Assembly (NCBI GenBank): GCA_018262985.1
Contig: JADFDI010000001.1
Span: 124,001 to 188,000 of the forward strand
Length of the DNA: 64,000 bases
Direction of reading: 5' to 3'
From: Spirochaetota bacterium
GTDB lineage: Bacteria > Spirochaetota > Spirochaetia > Treponematales > UBA12059
Position 1 is the first letter of the stretch. Every line of letters starts with the position of its first letter. The position numbers and the translations under genes were made by a program. Below the pieces are notes generated by a model. That model saw only the letters and a list, made by a program, of their open reading frames with translations. It searched no databases and was not told where the DNA came from. This document shows positions 53,349 through 63,334 of the stretch, piece after piece.

Positions 53349-54410
53349 TCAGTACTCCAGCGGCGCCCCGCCCCGCGCGGAGCTCTCCCGCGCCAGGTCG
53401 AGGACCCGCGCGACGCGCCGGGCGTCCTCCGACGTCGCGGGCGGTTCGCCCTTCCCGCGGATCGCGTCGGCCAGGGCGCGGTAGAAGCGCCGCCAGTCGC
53501 CGCGGCCCGCCTCGGTGCGCTCGAAGACGGGCGAGCCGTCGACGGCGACGGTGACGAGCTCGCCGCGCTCGTTCTCGGCTTCGAGGCCCCAGTCGGCGCC
53601 TCCCGGCAGCTTCCCGGCGCGGAGCGGCGCCTCCTGCGGGTCGATGCCGCGCTTCAGCCACGAGCCCGAGGTGCCGCGGACGTGGAAGCGCGGCCCGGGA
53701 AAGGCACCGAGCGCGCTCGAGCCGAGCCGGCACTCGAAGCCGTCGTACGCGAGCGCGAGGTCGAAGGCGTCGTCGGCCTTGCCGCCGCGCTCGCTCCGCA
53801 CGGAGGCGGCCACGGTCCTCGGCGCTCCGAAGAGCGCGAGGGCCTGGTCCGCCAGGTGGGGCCCGAGATCGAGCAGCACCCCCGAGCCGGGCCCTCCCTC
53901 CTCGCGCCAGGCGCCCGCGCGCGGAACGGGCCGGAAGCGGTCCCAGCGCGCCTCGAACGAGACGACGCGGCCGAGCCTGCCCGAGGCCAGGATTCCCCGC
54001 AGGGTCAGGAAGTCGGAATCGAAACGGCGGTTGTGGAAGGGAACGAGGAGTCGCCCCGCGGCGTCGGCCGCCTCGGCCGTCGCCCGGACTTCCGCCTCGT
54101 CGAGGCCGAGGGGCTTGTCGACGAGGACGTGGAGCCCGGCCTCCAGGAAGGCGCGCGCGTGCGCCGCGTGCAGGGCCGTGGGCGTCGCCACGACCGCGAG
54201 CTCCGCGCCGAGCTCGCGCGCGGCCTCGAGCGCGCCGTCGAGGTCGCGGACCACGCGGGCGTCCGGGAAATCGGCGGCCGCCTGGGCCGGCGTGCGCTCG
54301 AGCGCGGCGACCGTCTCGAAGTCGGCGGACAGGGCCCTGAGCAGGGCCCCGTGGATGGACCTGCCCGCCAGCCCGTAGCCGGCCACGAGGACGCGGATTT
54401 TCCCGCTCAC
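53349..54410 (-). CDS. Gfo/Idh/MocA family oxidoreductase
   Basis: A 353-residue NAD(P)-dependent dehydrogenase. The Rossmann motif VLVAGYGLAGRSIHG is at residues 7-21, and the family EKP-like motif reads VDKPLGLDEAEV near residue 97. GGPGSGVLLDLGPHLADQAL near 170 carries the usual catalytic Asp/His region. Sugar or cyclitol substrates are typical. The GTG start overlaps the ABC permease stop as GTGA, so it is the third gene of an exporter operon, an unusual pairing. Confidence 0.9.
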   Translation of the reverse strand: MSGKIRVLVAGYGLAGRSIHGALLRALSADFETVAALERTPAQAAADFPDARVVRDLDGALEAARELGAELAVVATPTALHAAHARAFLEAGLHVLVDKPLGLDEAEVRATAEAADAAGRLLVPFHNRRFDSDFLTLRGILASGRLGRVVSFEARWDRFRPVPRAGAWREEGGPGSGVLLDLGPHLADQALALFGAPRTVAASVRSERGGKADDAFDLALAYDGFECRLGSSALGAFPGPRFHVRGTSGSWLKRGIDPQEAPLRAGKLPGGADWGLEAENERGELVTVAVDGSPVFERTEAGRGDWRRFYRALADAIRGKGEPPATSEDARRVARVLDLARESSARGGAPLEY

Positions 54411-56077
54411 GGTTCCAGCGCGGCGAAGCGCCGCCTCGACCAGGCCGGGAAGGCCGCGAGCAGCGCCGCGACCAGGGCGAGCGAGCCGCCGCCGTAGAGG
54501 GCGGCCATGGCCAAGGTGCCGAGCGCCAGCTTGGTGGAGAGGTAGCCGAGGCCGCCGATCAGGGCCATGGCCCCGAGGATGACCGCCACCGAATTCACGT
54601 TCTGCTTGAGCGCCGAGATGGGGTTCTCCCAGCGGAGCTTCGGCATGGCCATGTCGAGGTAGAGCCCCGCCAGGTTGACCAGGGTCGAGAACGAAAGCCC
54701 CACGAGGCCGCCGAGGAGGGCGTCGACCGGGCCGAGCTTGAGGGCGTACCCGACGAGCCCCGCGCCGACCGCGGCGCCGAAGAGCCCGAAGACTTCCGCG
54801 TGCGCCAGCTTGGCCAGGAAGTACGCGGCCGGGGAGACGGGCAGGGCCTTCACGCCCGCGAGCATCTTCGCGTCGCGCGACACCGCGGTGCTTGCGATGC
54901 TGGTGCCGGCCCCGAGGAAGGCCGCGGCGCCCGCGGCGATCAGCATCCCCGCCGAGGTGCCGGACAGGGCGCCGAGGAAGCCGAACTCCTCCGCCAGCGC
55001 GTCCTTCTGCACCACGAACATGATGCCGAAGATGAGCGGCATCAGCACGACGACGAAGGGGCCGTTGAGCAGGTACATCGGCTCGCGGTTCATCAGGACG
55101 AATTCGCGGCGGAACAGGGTCCGGAAGGCGGGCTTCGCGACGAGGCGGGTCGAGAGGAAGCTGTCCGCGCGCTCGAGCCGCTTGAACCTCCGCTCGCCGA
55201 AGCCGCGGAGGCTCGCGACGAAGGTCGGGCCGAGCGCCGTCACGAGTAGGCCCGCGGCGCCGAGCCCGAGGGCCAGGTTCGCGAGGGTCCAGAGCGCCGA
55301 GCTTCCCGCGAGCGGCGCCGACATGGCCCGGTACGCGAAGAGCGAGGGGGGCCAGGCGGTGCCGAGCCGCGCCATGATGGCGTCGGGGTTGCCCAGGTTC
55401 GCCAGCACCCAGGCCGGGTCCTGGAGCTTCACCACCATGCCTTGGTAGACGATGTTGAAGCCGAGCGCCATCACGAGGCCGATGACGCCGCCGACCAGCA
55501 TGAGGGCGTTCTTGTTCCGGAGGAAGCGCCCGACCCGCATCAGCAGGATGATGACGAGGTACGAGAGCGCGAGGGGCAGGAGCGGCACGGCCAGGGCGGC
55601 CAGGACGCCGTGGACGTAGAACGCGGCCGGCGGACTCGCCTTGATGCCGTAGACGACCATCGCGATGCCGAGCACGAAGAGCGAGACCGCGGCCTCCGAC
55701 GCCCACACCATGGCGAACTTCGCGCCGAGCAGGCTCCGCGGCCCGATGGGCAGGGCGTGCAGGTGGTCCTCCGCCTCGTTGAGCCAGTAGGTCGACAGGG
55801 CCATCAGGAAGCCGAAGACCAGGGTCATCATGGTGGCGGTGACCACCGCGTTGAGGATCAGCATGCCCTGGAGGCCGAGGGGGGCGAGCGCGTCGTACTG
55901 CGCCATGTTCATGAGGACGAACATGGCGCCGAAGGCGACGGCCATGTAGGCGACCAGGAGCGCGATGCCGACGGTCTTGGCCACCTGCTTGAAGGTGGGC
56001 TTGGTCTTTCCCTTGGGAAACGAGAGCCCGTAGACCGAGCCCAGGTAGAGCCGGGTCAGGCTGAGGAAGGCCTTCAC
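54407..56077 (-). CDS. ABC-2-type exporter permease
   Basis: A 556-residue protein with about 12 membrane helices in two similar halves, a fused double permease. A cytoplasmic loop near residues 280-310 is basic (GFGERRFKRLERADSF). There is no sequence clue to the substrate. It is coupled to the ATPase by GTGA at its start and to the dehydrogenase by GTGA at its end. Confidence 0.88.
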   Translation of the reverse strand: MKAFLSLTRLYLGSVYGLSFPKGKTKPTFKQVAKTVGIALLVAYMAVAFGAMFVLMNMAQYDALAPLGLQGMLILNAVVTATMMTLVFGFLMALSTYWLNEAEDHLHALPIGPRSLLGAKFAMVWASEAAVSLFVLGIAMVVYGIKASPPAAFYVHGVLAALAVPLLPLALSYLVIILLMRVGRFLRNKNALMLVGGVIGLVMALGFNIVYQGMVVKLQDPAWVLANLGNPDAIMARLGTAWPPSLFAYRAMSAPLAGSSALWTLANLALGLGAAGLLVTALGPTFVASLRGFGERRFKRLERADSFLSTRLVAKPAFRTLFRREFVLMNREPMYLLNGPFVVVLMPLIFGIMFVVQKDALAEEFGFLGALSGTSAGMLIAAGAAAFLGAGTSIASTAVSRDAKMLAGVKALPVSPAAYFLAKLAHAEVFGLFGAAVGAGLVGYALKLGPVDALLGGLVGLSFSTLVNLAGLYLDMAMPKLRWENPISALKQNVNSVAVILGAMALIGGLGYLSTKLALGTLAMAALYGGGSLALVAALLAAFPAWSRRRFAALEP

Positions 56078-56847
56078 TTGGCGCCTCCTCCGTTCGGGAC
56101 GGCCTCGGCGCGCTCGGCGCCTTCCTCGTCCACCAGCTCGAGGAAGAGGTTCTCGAGGGTGCCGTCGGAGCCGCGCTTCGAGCGGAGCTCCTCCAGGGTG
56201 CCCTGGAAGATGATGCGTCCCTTCGAGATGATGGCCAGGCGGTCGCAGATGCGCTCGGCCACTTCCATCACGTGGGTCGAGAAGAAGACGGTCTTGCCCT
56301 CGTCGGCCCTCGAGCGCATCAGTTCCTTGAGGCGGAAGGCGGCCATCGGGTCGAGGCCGACCATGGGTTCGTCGAGTATCCAGTTGGAGGGGTCGTGGAT
56401 CAGGCTCGCCGTGACCTGGAGCTTCTGCTTCATGCCGTGCGAGAAGCTGCCGATCTGCGCGTCGAGCGCGTCCTTGATCTCGAGGAGGCCCGCGTAGCGC
56501 GCGACCCGCTCCTGGCGGAGGGCGGTCGGGACGCCGTGCACGTCCGCCACGAAGTTGAGGTACTCCCAGGCGCGGAGCTTGGAGAAGACCTCGGGGTTGT
56601 CCGAGACGTAGCCGAGGCGGCGCTTGGCTTCCATGGGCTCCGAGGCCACGTCGATGCCGTCGAGCGAGGCCCTGCCCGAGTCGGGGGCCAGGACGCCGGT
56701 CACGATCTTGATGGTGGTGGTCTTGCCGGCGCCGTTCGGGCCCAGGAAGCCGAAGATCTCGCCGTTCCTCGCCTCGAGCGAGAGGCCGTCGACCGCCTTG
56801 ACGCCGCTCCGGGCGTAGGACTTGCTCACGTCGGAGAGCTTGATCAT
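56074..56847 (-). CDS. ABC transporter ATP-binding protein
   Basis: A 257-residue ATPase. Walker A GPNGAGKTTTIKI is near residue 36, the signature loop is FSHGMKQKLQ near 137, and Walker B is NWILDEPMVGLDP near 157. The SHGMKQKL signature, rather than LSGGQ, is common in ABC-2 exporters such as EcsA. It powers the double permease encoded next. ATG has GGAG upstream. It is divergent from the adenylate cyclase, with 198 bases between. Confidence 0.94.
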   Translation of the reverse strand: MIKLSDVSKSYARSGVKAVDGLSLEARNGEIFGFLGPNGAGKTTTIKIVTGVLAPDSGRASLDGIDVASEPMEAKRRLGYVSDNPEVFSKLRAWEYLNFVADVHGVPTALRQERVARYAGLLEIKDALDAQIGSFSHGMKQKLQVTASLIHDPSNWILDEPMVGLDPMAAFRLKELMRSRADEGKTVFFSTHVMEVAERICDRLAIISKGRIIFQGTLEELRSKRGSDGTLENLFLELVDEEGAERAEAVPNGGGAK

Positions 56848-57012
56848 GGGAACTCCTTTCGCCGCGCGGAGCCCCCCACGAGGCGCGGGTCCCGCGCGCG
56901 CTGTGATCAGGATACCGCCGGGACCGCCGGGCGTGAAGCGATGGGCGTGGATTTTCGTGCCATCCTTACCGATAATGCGACCGTGGACTATCCCCAATTC
57001 GAAACGACGGGC

Positions 57013-57018
57013 TATACT
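57013..57018 (+). promoter_or_regulatory. Candidate -10 of the cyclase gene
   Basis: TATACT, 27 bases before the ATG. An ACCGATAAT box also lies at about 56968-56976 with TGGATT 17 bases upstream. Either could be used. Confidence 0.4.
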
Positions 57019-57045
57019 CCGACGATCACCGACCGGAGCCGAACC

Positions 57046-58332
57046 ATGCACGAACTCCTCATAGCGGACCGTATCAAGGGAGAGCGGGAGATAGCGATCT
57101 TCCGCGGGGTGCTCCTGGCCCTGACCACCCTCATGGTCATCCCCTTCGTGGTCGACGCCGGCTACTGGAGCATCTCCGACATAGCCAACATGATCGCCGT
57201 CGGCGTCGCGACGATCTACACGGTGGGCATGCTGCTCGCGGTCCGGCGCTCGGGCTACCGGCGCGTCTGGGGCTTCCTTTCCTCCACCGTCGACGTGCTG
57301 ATGATCTCGGCGAGCATCTACCTGACCCGCTTCGCCCCGGAATCGTCGGTGGCCAGCCTCGTGTCCACCAGCGCCTTCGCGGTGTACTTCCCCATCATCC
57401 TCTTCACCATACGCCGCCACGACCCGGCCAACTCGCTCTACACGGGCCTGCTCGCCGCGGCGGCCTACGCGGTCATGATCCTGGTCATGGAGTTCGAAGG
57501 CTCGTTCGGCATCACGATGAAGGCCGGCGCCCTCTCGATCCGCAACGACCTGGTGAACGAGGCCATCAAGGCCGTGTTCCTGGCCGGTTCCGGCTGGATC
57601 GGCGCGGCGGCCTCGCGGCACTTCGACCGGCTCTTCGAGGACTCCATGCGCCAGCTGGCGGAGAAGGAGCACATCAAGAGCATGTTCGGCCGCTACGTGT
57701 CCGAGGAGCTCGTGGAGCGCATCCTCTCGCGCGAGATCGCCCTCGAGGGGGAGCGCCGCGAGGCCACCATCATGTTCATCGACATCCGGAATTTCACGCC
57801 GCTCGCGGAGAAGGTCGACCCGCGCACGCTCATCATGGTGCTCAACAACTTCTTCGACGTCTGCATCAACACCATCACCATGCACGGCGGCTTCATCGAC
57901 AAGTTCATCGGCGACGCCATCATGGTGGTGTTCGGCGCCCCCTCGCGCGACGAGAGGCACCGCGAGAACGCCATCCGCTGCGCGGTGGCCCTCGAACGCG
58001 CGCTGGCCACGATGGACGCCTGGGTCAAGTCGCTCGGCGTCGACTGGGAGTTCGGCTACGGCATCGGCGTCAACTCCGGCGAGGTCATCCTCGGAAACGT
58101 CGGCACCGACCGGCGCATGGAGTACACGGCCATGGGCGACGCGGTCAACATCGCGAGCCGCCTCGAGAACCTGACCCGGCAGGTGGGCAAGCCCATCCTG
58201 GTGGGCGAGGACTGCGCCCGGTCGTGCCCGGCCGAATTCATCCGCGAGGGTCCCTTCCTCGCCCGGCTCAAGGGCAAGAGCGGGGCCGTCAAGGTCTACG
58301 CCATCGCCGCGGCCCCCGAGGCCGCGCCGTGA
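57046..58332 (+). CDS. Class III adenylate cyclase with membrane sensor
   Basis: A 428-residue protein. Five or six membrane helices occupy residues 18-190, then a short coiled coil (SMRQLAEKEHIKSMFGRYVS) and a catalytic domain (about 235-410). Metal-binding Asp residues are in IMFIDIRNFTPLA and FIGDAIMVVFG. The Lys of DKFIGDA and Asp of YTAMGDAVN are the adenine-selecting pair, and NIASRLE supplies the transition-state Asn and Arg. It should therefore make cyclic AMP rather than cyclic GMP. Its stop overlaps the M28 peptidase start as GTGA. Confidence 0.92.
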   Translation: MHELLIADRIKGEREIAIFRGVLLALTTLMVIPFVVDAGYWSISDIANMIAVGVATIYTVGMLLAVRRSGYRRVWGFLSSTVDVLMISASIYLTRFAPESSVASLVSTSAFAVYFPIILFTIRRHDPANSLYTGLLAAAAYAVMILVMEFEGSFGITMKAGALSIRNDLVNEAIKAVFLAGSGWIGAAASRHFDRLFEDSMRQLAEKEHIKSMFGRYVSEELVERILSREIALEGERREATIMFIDIRNFTPLAEKVDPRTLIMVLNNFFDVCINTITMHGGFIDKFIGDAIMVVFGAPSRDERHRENAIRCAVALERALATMDAWVKSLGVDWEFGYGIGVNSGEVILGNVGTDRRMEYTAMGDAVNIASRLENLTRQVGKPILVGEDCARSCPAEFIREGPFLARLKGKSGAVKVYAIAAAPEAAP

Positions 58333-59969
58333 AGTTCAAGGCGCCCCCCGCCGGAGCGCCTTCCGCGCCCCCGGAGCCCCGCGCGCGCTCCGGCCGCGGC
58401 CGCAAGGCCGTCGCCCTCGAGCTCGTCCGCGAGATCTTCGCGCGCATGCGACCCCTGCCGGACCGGGCGAGCGGCACCTACCACGAGCGCCGGGCGGCGC
58501 GGCTCCTCCTCGAACAGGCCGAGGCGCGCTTCGCCCCCCGCTTCCGCGTCTCGCACCAGGGCTTCGCGGTCGACCTCTCGAGCGGGGCCGCCAACATCGC
58601 CGCGCACGGCGTCATCTTCGTCGCCTTCGCCGTCCTGCCGACCCTGGTCGGCCTCGGCCGCGTCTGGCTCGGGGAGTACGGCCCCGCGGCCGAGCTCGCC
58701 TCCCATCCCGCCCTCGCGCGCTTCGGCGCCTTCATGATCCCGAAGGCCTCGCTCGCGGTCTCGGCGCTCGGCGCCCTCGCGCTGTTCGTCGCGCGCTTCC
58801 TCCCGGGCGCGACGGGCTGGAGCGTCTTCAGCTTCATCGCCCCCAACCTGGAGTCGGGCAACGTCCTGGTCGACGAGCTGCCCGAGGTCCCGCGCCCGAA
58901 CCGCGACGAGGCCGGGGACGGGCCTTTCGACGTCGAGGCCGCCTGGTGGAAGGAACGCTTCCGCCTCGCCTGCGGCGCCGCGCCGTCCGACCCGCCCGGC
59001 TCGAATCCCCTCGGCCGCAGGCTCGCGGTGCTCGCCGCGCACTACGACTCCGCGCGGGCCCTGCCCGAGGCGCCGGCCCTGATGGGAAGCGGGACCCTGA
59101 CGTCCATCCTCAAGGCGGGCTTCGCCATCATTCCCGCGGCGAGCTACCTCGGCTGCGCGCTCGCCCTCGGGGGCGTCCTCGCCCTCGCCGAGTGGGCCGC
59201 GCCGGACGCGGGCGCGACCATCGCCGGCGCCGTCGGCCTCGGGGCGCTGTGGCTCGTCGGCCTCCTGTTCGCCGCCACCGAGATGGCCAAGGCGCTCGAG
59301 TCGTCGAACCTGCCCTACGTGCAGGGCTACAACGACAACCTGTCGGGCGTCGCCGCGGCCTTCGCCTGCCTCGACGACCTGGCCGGGACCGGCGAACGGC
59401 GGCCGGACGCGCCGCTCCTGATGATGGTCCTCACCGGCTCCGAGGAGAACGGCCTCCACGGCTCCATCGCCTTCGCGAAGCGCGTCCTCGTCCACGCGGT
59501 CGAGCGCTTCGGCGCGGCCAAGGTCGAAATCTGGAACTTCGAGAGCGTGTCGGGCGAGCGGCTACGGGTCTGCGACGGCGAGCGCACCTTCTCGGGCCTG
59601 ACCCGGCGCGGCGCGGCGGGCATGCTCGAAGCCTACGCCCGGAGCCTCGACCCTTCCGCGTCGCCGGGTCCGAAGGACGCGCTAATCTACTCGGGCGCGC
59701 CGGAGCTCGAACCGGGCTGGAGCTTCCCCCTCGAGGTCTCGCGGGAGCCCATGGCGGCCTGCACCGACCTGACCGGCTTCACCGCGCCGCGCTCGCTCCG
59801 GAAGCGGCTCCGCATCCTGACCTTCTCGTCGCCCTGGGCGAAGGACAGCCTCGAGCGGCCGCGCGACTACCACCGCCTCGAGGACGACGCGGAAAGCGCG
59901 GAGGGCTACACCGACTCGATCGCGGCCGCCGCCCTCCTCGTGGCCGACGCCGTCCGCTCCGGCCTCTGA
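58329..59969 (+). CDS. Membrane-anchored M28-family peptidase
   Basis: A 546-residue protein. Membrane helices occur near residues 95-120, 140-165 and twice around 255-325, interrupting an M28 fold. The zinc-ligand set is recognisable: HYDSARAL near 238, YNDNLSGVAAAF near 337, TGSEENGLHGSIAF near 368 and RDYHRLEDD near 515. It is likely an aminopeptidase-like enzyme at the membrane. The coupling to an adenylate cyclase by GTGA has no obvious meaning. Confidence 0.82.
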   Translation: MKFKAPPAGAPSAPPEPRARSGRGRKAVALELVREIFARMRPLPDRASGTYHERRAARLLLEQAEARFAPRFRVSHQGFAVDLSSGAANIAAHGVIFVAFAVLPTLVGLGRVWLGEYGPAAELASHPALARFGAFMIPKASLAVSALGALALFVARFLPGATGWSVFSFIAPNLESGNVLVDELPEVPRPNRDEAGDGPFDVEAAWWKERFRLACGAAPSDPPGSNPLGRRLAVLAAHYDSARALPEAPALMGSGTLTSILKAGFAIIPAASYLGCALALGGVLALAEWAAPDAGATIAGAVGLGALWLVGLLFAATEMAKALESSNLPYVQGYNDNLSGVAAAFACLDDLAGTGERRPDAPLLMMVLTGSEENGLHGSIAFAKRVLVHAVERFGAAKVEIWNFESVSGERLRVCDGERTFSGLTRRGAAGMLEAYARSLDPSASPGPKDALIYSGAPELEPGWSFPLEVSREPMAACTDLTGFTAPRSLRKRLRILTFSSPWAKDSLERPRDYHRLEDDAESAEGYTDSIAAAALLVADAVRSGL

Positions 59970-59973
59970 GCCT

Positions 59974-61173
59974 CTAGTTTTCCAGGATGATGATCTCGAC
60001 TCGGCGGTTGCGCGCCATGTTCGCCTCGGTGTCGTTGGGCGCCACGGGGCGCTCGGCGCCATAGCCTTCCACCACGATGCGGTCGGGGCTCCGCGCGCCC
60101 ATCGAAGCCAGCAGCTCGGCCACCGCGCGCGCGCGGGAAAGCGACAGGGCCATGCGCTGTTCCGCGGTGCCCGCCAGCGCCGTGTGGCCCGCCACGAGCA
60201 CGTCGCGCTCCGGATAGCGCGCGAGCACCTCGGCGATCAGGGCCAGCTTCGCCTCCTCGCCCGGCAGGAGCCGCGTCGAATCAGGCGCGAAGCGAAGGTT
60301 CTCCAGGGTCACCGCCACGCCGCGCTCGTCCTCGGCGACGCTCGCGCCCTCGACCTCGCCGAGCGCCTCGCGGAGTTCCTCGGCCACGGCCCCGCGGTCG
60401 AGCGGCGTCGCCTCCGTGAACGTCCCTTCGGCGGTGCCGCGGTATTCCACCGAATCGCCCGTCGACAGGTCGAACACGAAGCGGAAGGTCTCGTCGTAGC
60501 GTTCCAGGCGGCCCTCTTCCGCGTTCCAGTAGAGGCGCTGGCGCGAATGGCCGGCGATGCGCACGGGATAGGCGAAGTCCCAGGCCCTCGGGACGCCCGG
60601 CTCCTGGAAGACCGCGTAGCTCGACTCGATGAGGTGGAGCGTTTTCCCGTCGAGCTCCACCGGACCCGCGTAGGTGTAGGTCGCGTCGAAGGGGATGACG
60701 TAGGGGTCGGGAATGCCGAAGTCGCCGCGGAAGTCGTGGCGCTCCTCGCCGGGGGCGGTCCAGGTGTCGCCGGGCTCGAGCGCGCGAGCCGGGAAGCTCG
60801 GCACGTGCCGGACCACGGGCATGAAGTATTCCGGCCCGATCTCGAAGCGGCCCGCGGGCGTCTCCCAGTACTCCGAGCGGTACAGCTGCTCGGTCACCCA
60901 CGCGGCGCCGGATTCGGCCCGGCTCGAGACGCGGAATTCGCCGGAGAGCAGCCCCGCGCCGTCCGCGCGGACCTCGAGCACCTCGAAGGCGATGCGGTTG
61001 AGGATGGTCGCCCGGTGGGAGAGCCGGCGGTTTATGTATACCGTTTCATCGACCTCGGTCAGCGCGCGGAACATGGTTCCGGCCTGGAAGCGATGGACGA
61101 AGGTCTCCGCCCCCGCGCTCCCGAGGACGAGCGACGCGGCGAGAATCGCCGCCATCAGGGTACGCCTGTCCAT
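59974..61173 (-). CDS. OmpA-family outer-envelope protein
   Basis: A 399-residue protein. A signal peptide (residues 1-22, ending GSAGA) is followed by a beta-rich domain of about 250 residues with no recognised family. The C-terminal OmpA domain (about 290-399) has LRFAPDSTRLLPGEEAKL, VLVAGHTALAG, LSLSRARAVAELL and NMARNRRVEIIIL, the peptidoglycan-binding motif. It should anchor the outer membrane or a surface complex to the wall. AGGAGG precedes the ATG. A GCCGATAATC box lies about 65 bases upstream on the minus strand. Confidence 0.9.
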   Translation of the reverse strand: MDRRTLMAAILAASLVLGSAGAETFVHRFQAGTMFRALTEVDETVYINRRLSHRATILNRIAFEVLEVRADGAGLLSGEFRVSSRAESGAAWVTEQLYRSEYWETPAGRFEIGPEYFMPVVRHVPSFPARALEPGDTWTAPGEERHDFRGDFGIPDPYVIPFDATYTYAGPVELDGKTLHLIESSYAVFQEPGVPRAWDFAYPVRIAGHSRQRLYWNAEEGRLERYDETFRFVFDLSTGDSVEYRGTAEGTFTEATPLDRGAVAEELREALGEVEGASVAEDERGVAVTLENLRFAPDSTRLLPGEEAKLALIAEVLARYPERDVLVAGHTALAGTAEQRMALSLSRARAVAELLASMGARSPDRIVVEGYGAERPVAPNDTEANMARNRRVEIIILEN

Positions 61174-61417
61174 CCTCGCCTCCTGGTCCCGCGGGCGCGC
61201 CGCCTGAAGGCGGCGTTCGCGTCTTTCCTCGATTATCGGCGCGCCCGGCCGCGCACGCGTCAAGGAAAGCCCGGAGGCGCGCGGGGGTTACGCGCGGCCT
61301 CCGGTCGGAGAGTGCCGCGGATCGGAAAAAAGGAAGCGCGGCGAGCAGGGCCGCGGGGCGGAGGGGGTCCCGGGAAGCGGGAACCGGATCCGGCCGCGCG
61401 CTCCGCCCGCGACGGGA

Positions 61418-63334
61418 TCAGGCGCCCACGAAGGCTTCGATGCGTTCGAAGAGTTCCCGTTCGCGGATCGGCTTGGCCACGAAGGCGTTCATCCCCGCCT
61501 CGGCGCAGAGGCGGCGATCGGCGTCCAGGTCGTGGGCGCTCACGGCGATGATCGGCGTCGCGGCGTTCTTGCCGCCGCCCTGGCGGATCTCGACCGTCGC
61601 GTCGATGCCGCTCATGTCGGGCAGGCCGATGTCCATGAGCACCAGGTCGTAGCGGGAGCGGGCGGCGAGCTCGAGCGCGGCGGTGCCGTCCCGAGCCTCG
61701 TCCACGGCGTAGCCGGCCGACGCGAGCAGGGTGCGCTCATAGAGCCGGTTGATGGATTCGTCCTCCACGAGGAGGATGCGCGCCTTGCCCGGTTCCGCTC
61801 TCCGGTCCGCTTTCGGGCGAGCCGGGGCGCCGGCGGTTTCGACGACGCGGAGGGGAAAGCTCAGGCGGAACAGGGCTCCGCCGTCCCGGGCGTCATCGAC
61901 GACCGCGTCGCCGCCGTAGGCCCGGGCGATGCGCCGGGCTATGGCCAGGCCCAGTCCCGCGCCGCCGACCCTGCGTCGCTTCGGATCCTCGAGCCGCGCG
62001 AAGGGGGCGAACAATTCCTCGCGGCGCTCCGGGGGCACGCCCGGTCCGCGATCGGCCACCTCGACCACGAGCGTCCCCTCCCGCCACGCGAAGCGGAGCT
62101 CGACGGGGCCCGATTCGACGTGGCGCGAGGCGTTGGAAAGGAGCTGGCGGACGGCCTGCGCGATTTTCCGGATGTCTCCCAGGACCATCGCGGGCAGGCC
62201 GTCGGCGCTCGACGCGAGCTCCCGGCCGGAGCCCGCGAGGAACTCGCGACCGCAACGGGTCGATTCTTCCACGAGCTCAGCGGTCGGGAAGGGCGCGTCC
62301 GCGAGCTCGGGCGGCTCGCCGTCCACCTGGGCGGCCTCCATCATGCCGTCCACGATCGACGCGAGCACGCGCGCGCGTTCCCGGAGCTCGCCCAGGCGAC
62401 GCTCGAGCATGGACGGGTCCTCGGCTTCGAGCATGGAGATCAGGCCCGATATGCCGTTCAGGGGCGTGCGGAGCTCGTGGCTCGCGTTTTCGAGGAAGGC
62501 GGTCCTCGCGGCGGAGGCTGATTCGGCGACGGCGCGCGCCGCCTCGGCCTGGTCGCGCGCGACTTCGAGCGCGGCCTCGCGGGCGGACAGCGTGTCAGCC
62601 ATGGCCTCCAGGTCCGCGCCGAGTTCCCCGAGCTCGCGGATCCGCGTGGGCGGCGCCGGGGCCGTCGGCTCCCCCCGCGCGATGCGGCGGGCGTTCGCCG
62701 TCATGGCTTCCACGGGGATGGCTATCCTTCGCGCCAGCCTGATCGAGACGAAGGCCAAGAGGAGGTAGAGCAGGGCGAGCATGCCCGTCGTGGCCAGGCC
62801 AAGCCGCGCGAGATCGAGCTTGGTCGATTCGAGCGAGACCGAAACCACCACCGAGCCGAGCCGGGCGCCGGCGTAGGCTACCGGGCTCGCCCAGTCGACC
62901 GAGCCTTTCAGGAGCAGCCTGAACTTGTCGGACAGGTCGGCGAGGAAGCCCGGGGCGAAACGCTCCGCGTCCCGGCGGACGAAGAGGCTGGCCGCGGCGA
63001 CGGCCTCCACCGGCTTCCCTAGATGCTCCGAGTGCGGGCAGGCGACCACGATGCCGCCCGCGTCCACTATCTTCACGTCCGTGACGTCGAGCCGCCCGAT
63101 GGCCGCGGCCGCGAGTCCCTCGAGGGAGACGTGCATCTCGAGCAGCAGGTGCTCGAGGGCCGAATCCGCCAGGGCTTCCGCGAGCGACTCCGCGTAGTCG
63201 CGCGTCTTGTCCACGGAAACGTCCACGATGAGGATGAAGTTGATGCCGACCACCAGGACGGCCGAGAGCAGGCTCGCCGCGAGGGCGACGCCGAGCGTGG
63301 CCCGCCTGATCGTTTCGCCCGCGCGGCGCCTCAC
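61418..63334 (-). CDS. Hybrid sensor histidine kinase with receiver domain
   Basis: A 638-residue protein. Two membrane helices (residues 14-37 and 183-203) bracket a periplasmic sensor domain. A HAMP-like segment, coiled coil and HisKA domain follow, with the phospho-accepting His in ENASHELRTPLNGI near 286. The ATPase domain has LLSNASRHV (N box), VADRGPGVP (G1) and GGAGLGLAIARRI (G2). A C-terminal receiver (about 515-638) has its phosphorylated Asp in LVLMDIGLPDMSG near 568. There is no output domain. The GTG start overlaps the stop of a PhnD-like binding protein, its probable sensor partner. Confidence 0.93.
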   Translation of the reverse strand: MRRRAGETIRRATLGVALAASLLSAVLVVGINFILIVDVSVDKTRDYAESLAEALADSALEHLLLEMHVSLEGLAAAAIGRLDVTDVKIVDAGGIVVACPHSEHLGKPVEAVAAASLFVRRDAERFAPGFLADLSDKFRLLLKGSVDWASPVAYAGARLGSVVVSVSLESTKLDLARLGLATTGMLALLYLLLAFVSIRLARRIAIPVEAMTANARRIARGEPTAPAPPTRIRELGELGADLEAMADTLSAREAALEVARDQAEAARAVAESASAARTAFLENASHELRTPLNGISGLISMLEAEDPSMLERRLGELRERARVLASIVDGMMEAAQVDGEPPELADAPFPTAELVEESTRCGREFLAGSGRELASSADGLPAMVLGDIRKIAQAVRQLLSNASRHVESGPVELRFAWREGTLVVEVADRGPGVPPERREELFAPFARLEDPKRRRVGGAGLGLAIARRIARAYGGDAVVDDARDGGALFRLSFPLRVVETAGAPARPKADRRAEPGKARILLVEDESINRLYERTLLASAGYAVDEARDGTAALELAARSRYDLVLMDIGLPDMSGIDATVEIRQGGGKNAATPIIAVSAHDLDADRRLCAEAGMNAFVAKPIRERELFERIEAFVGA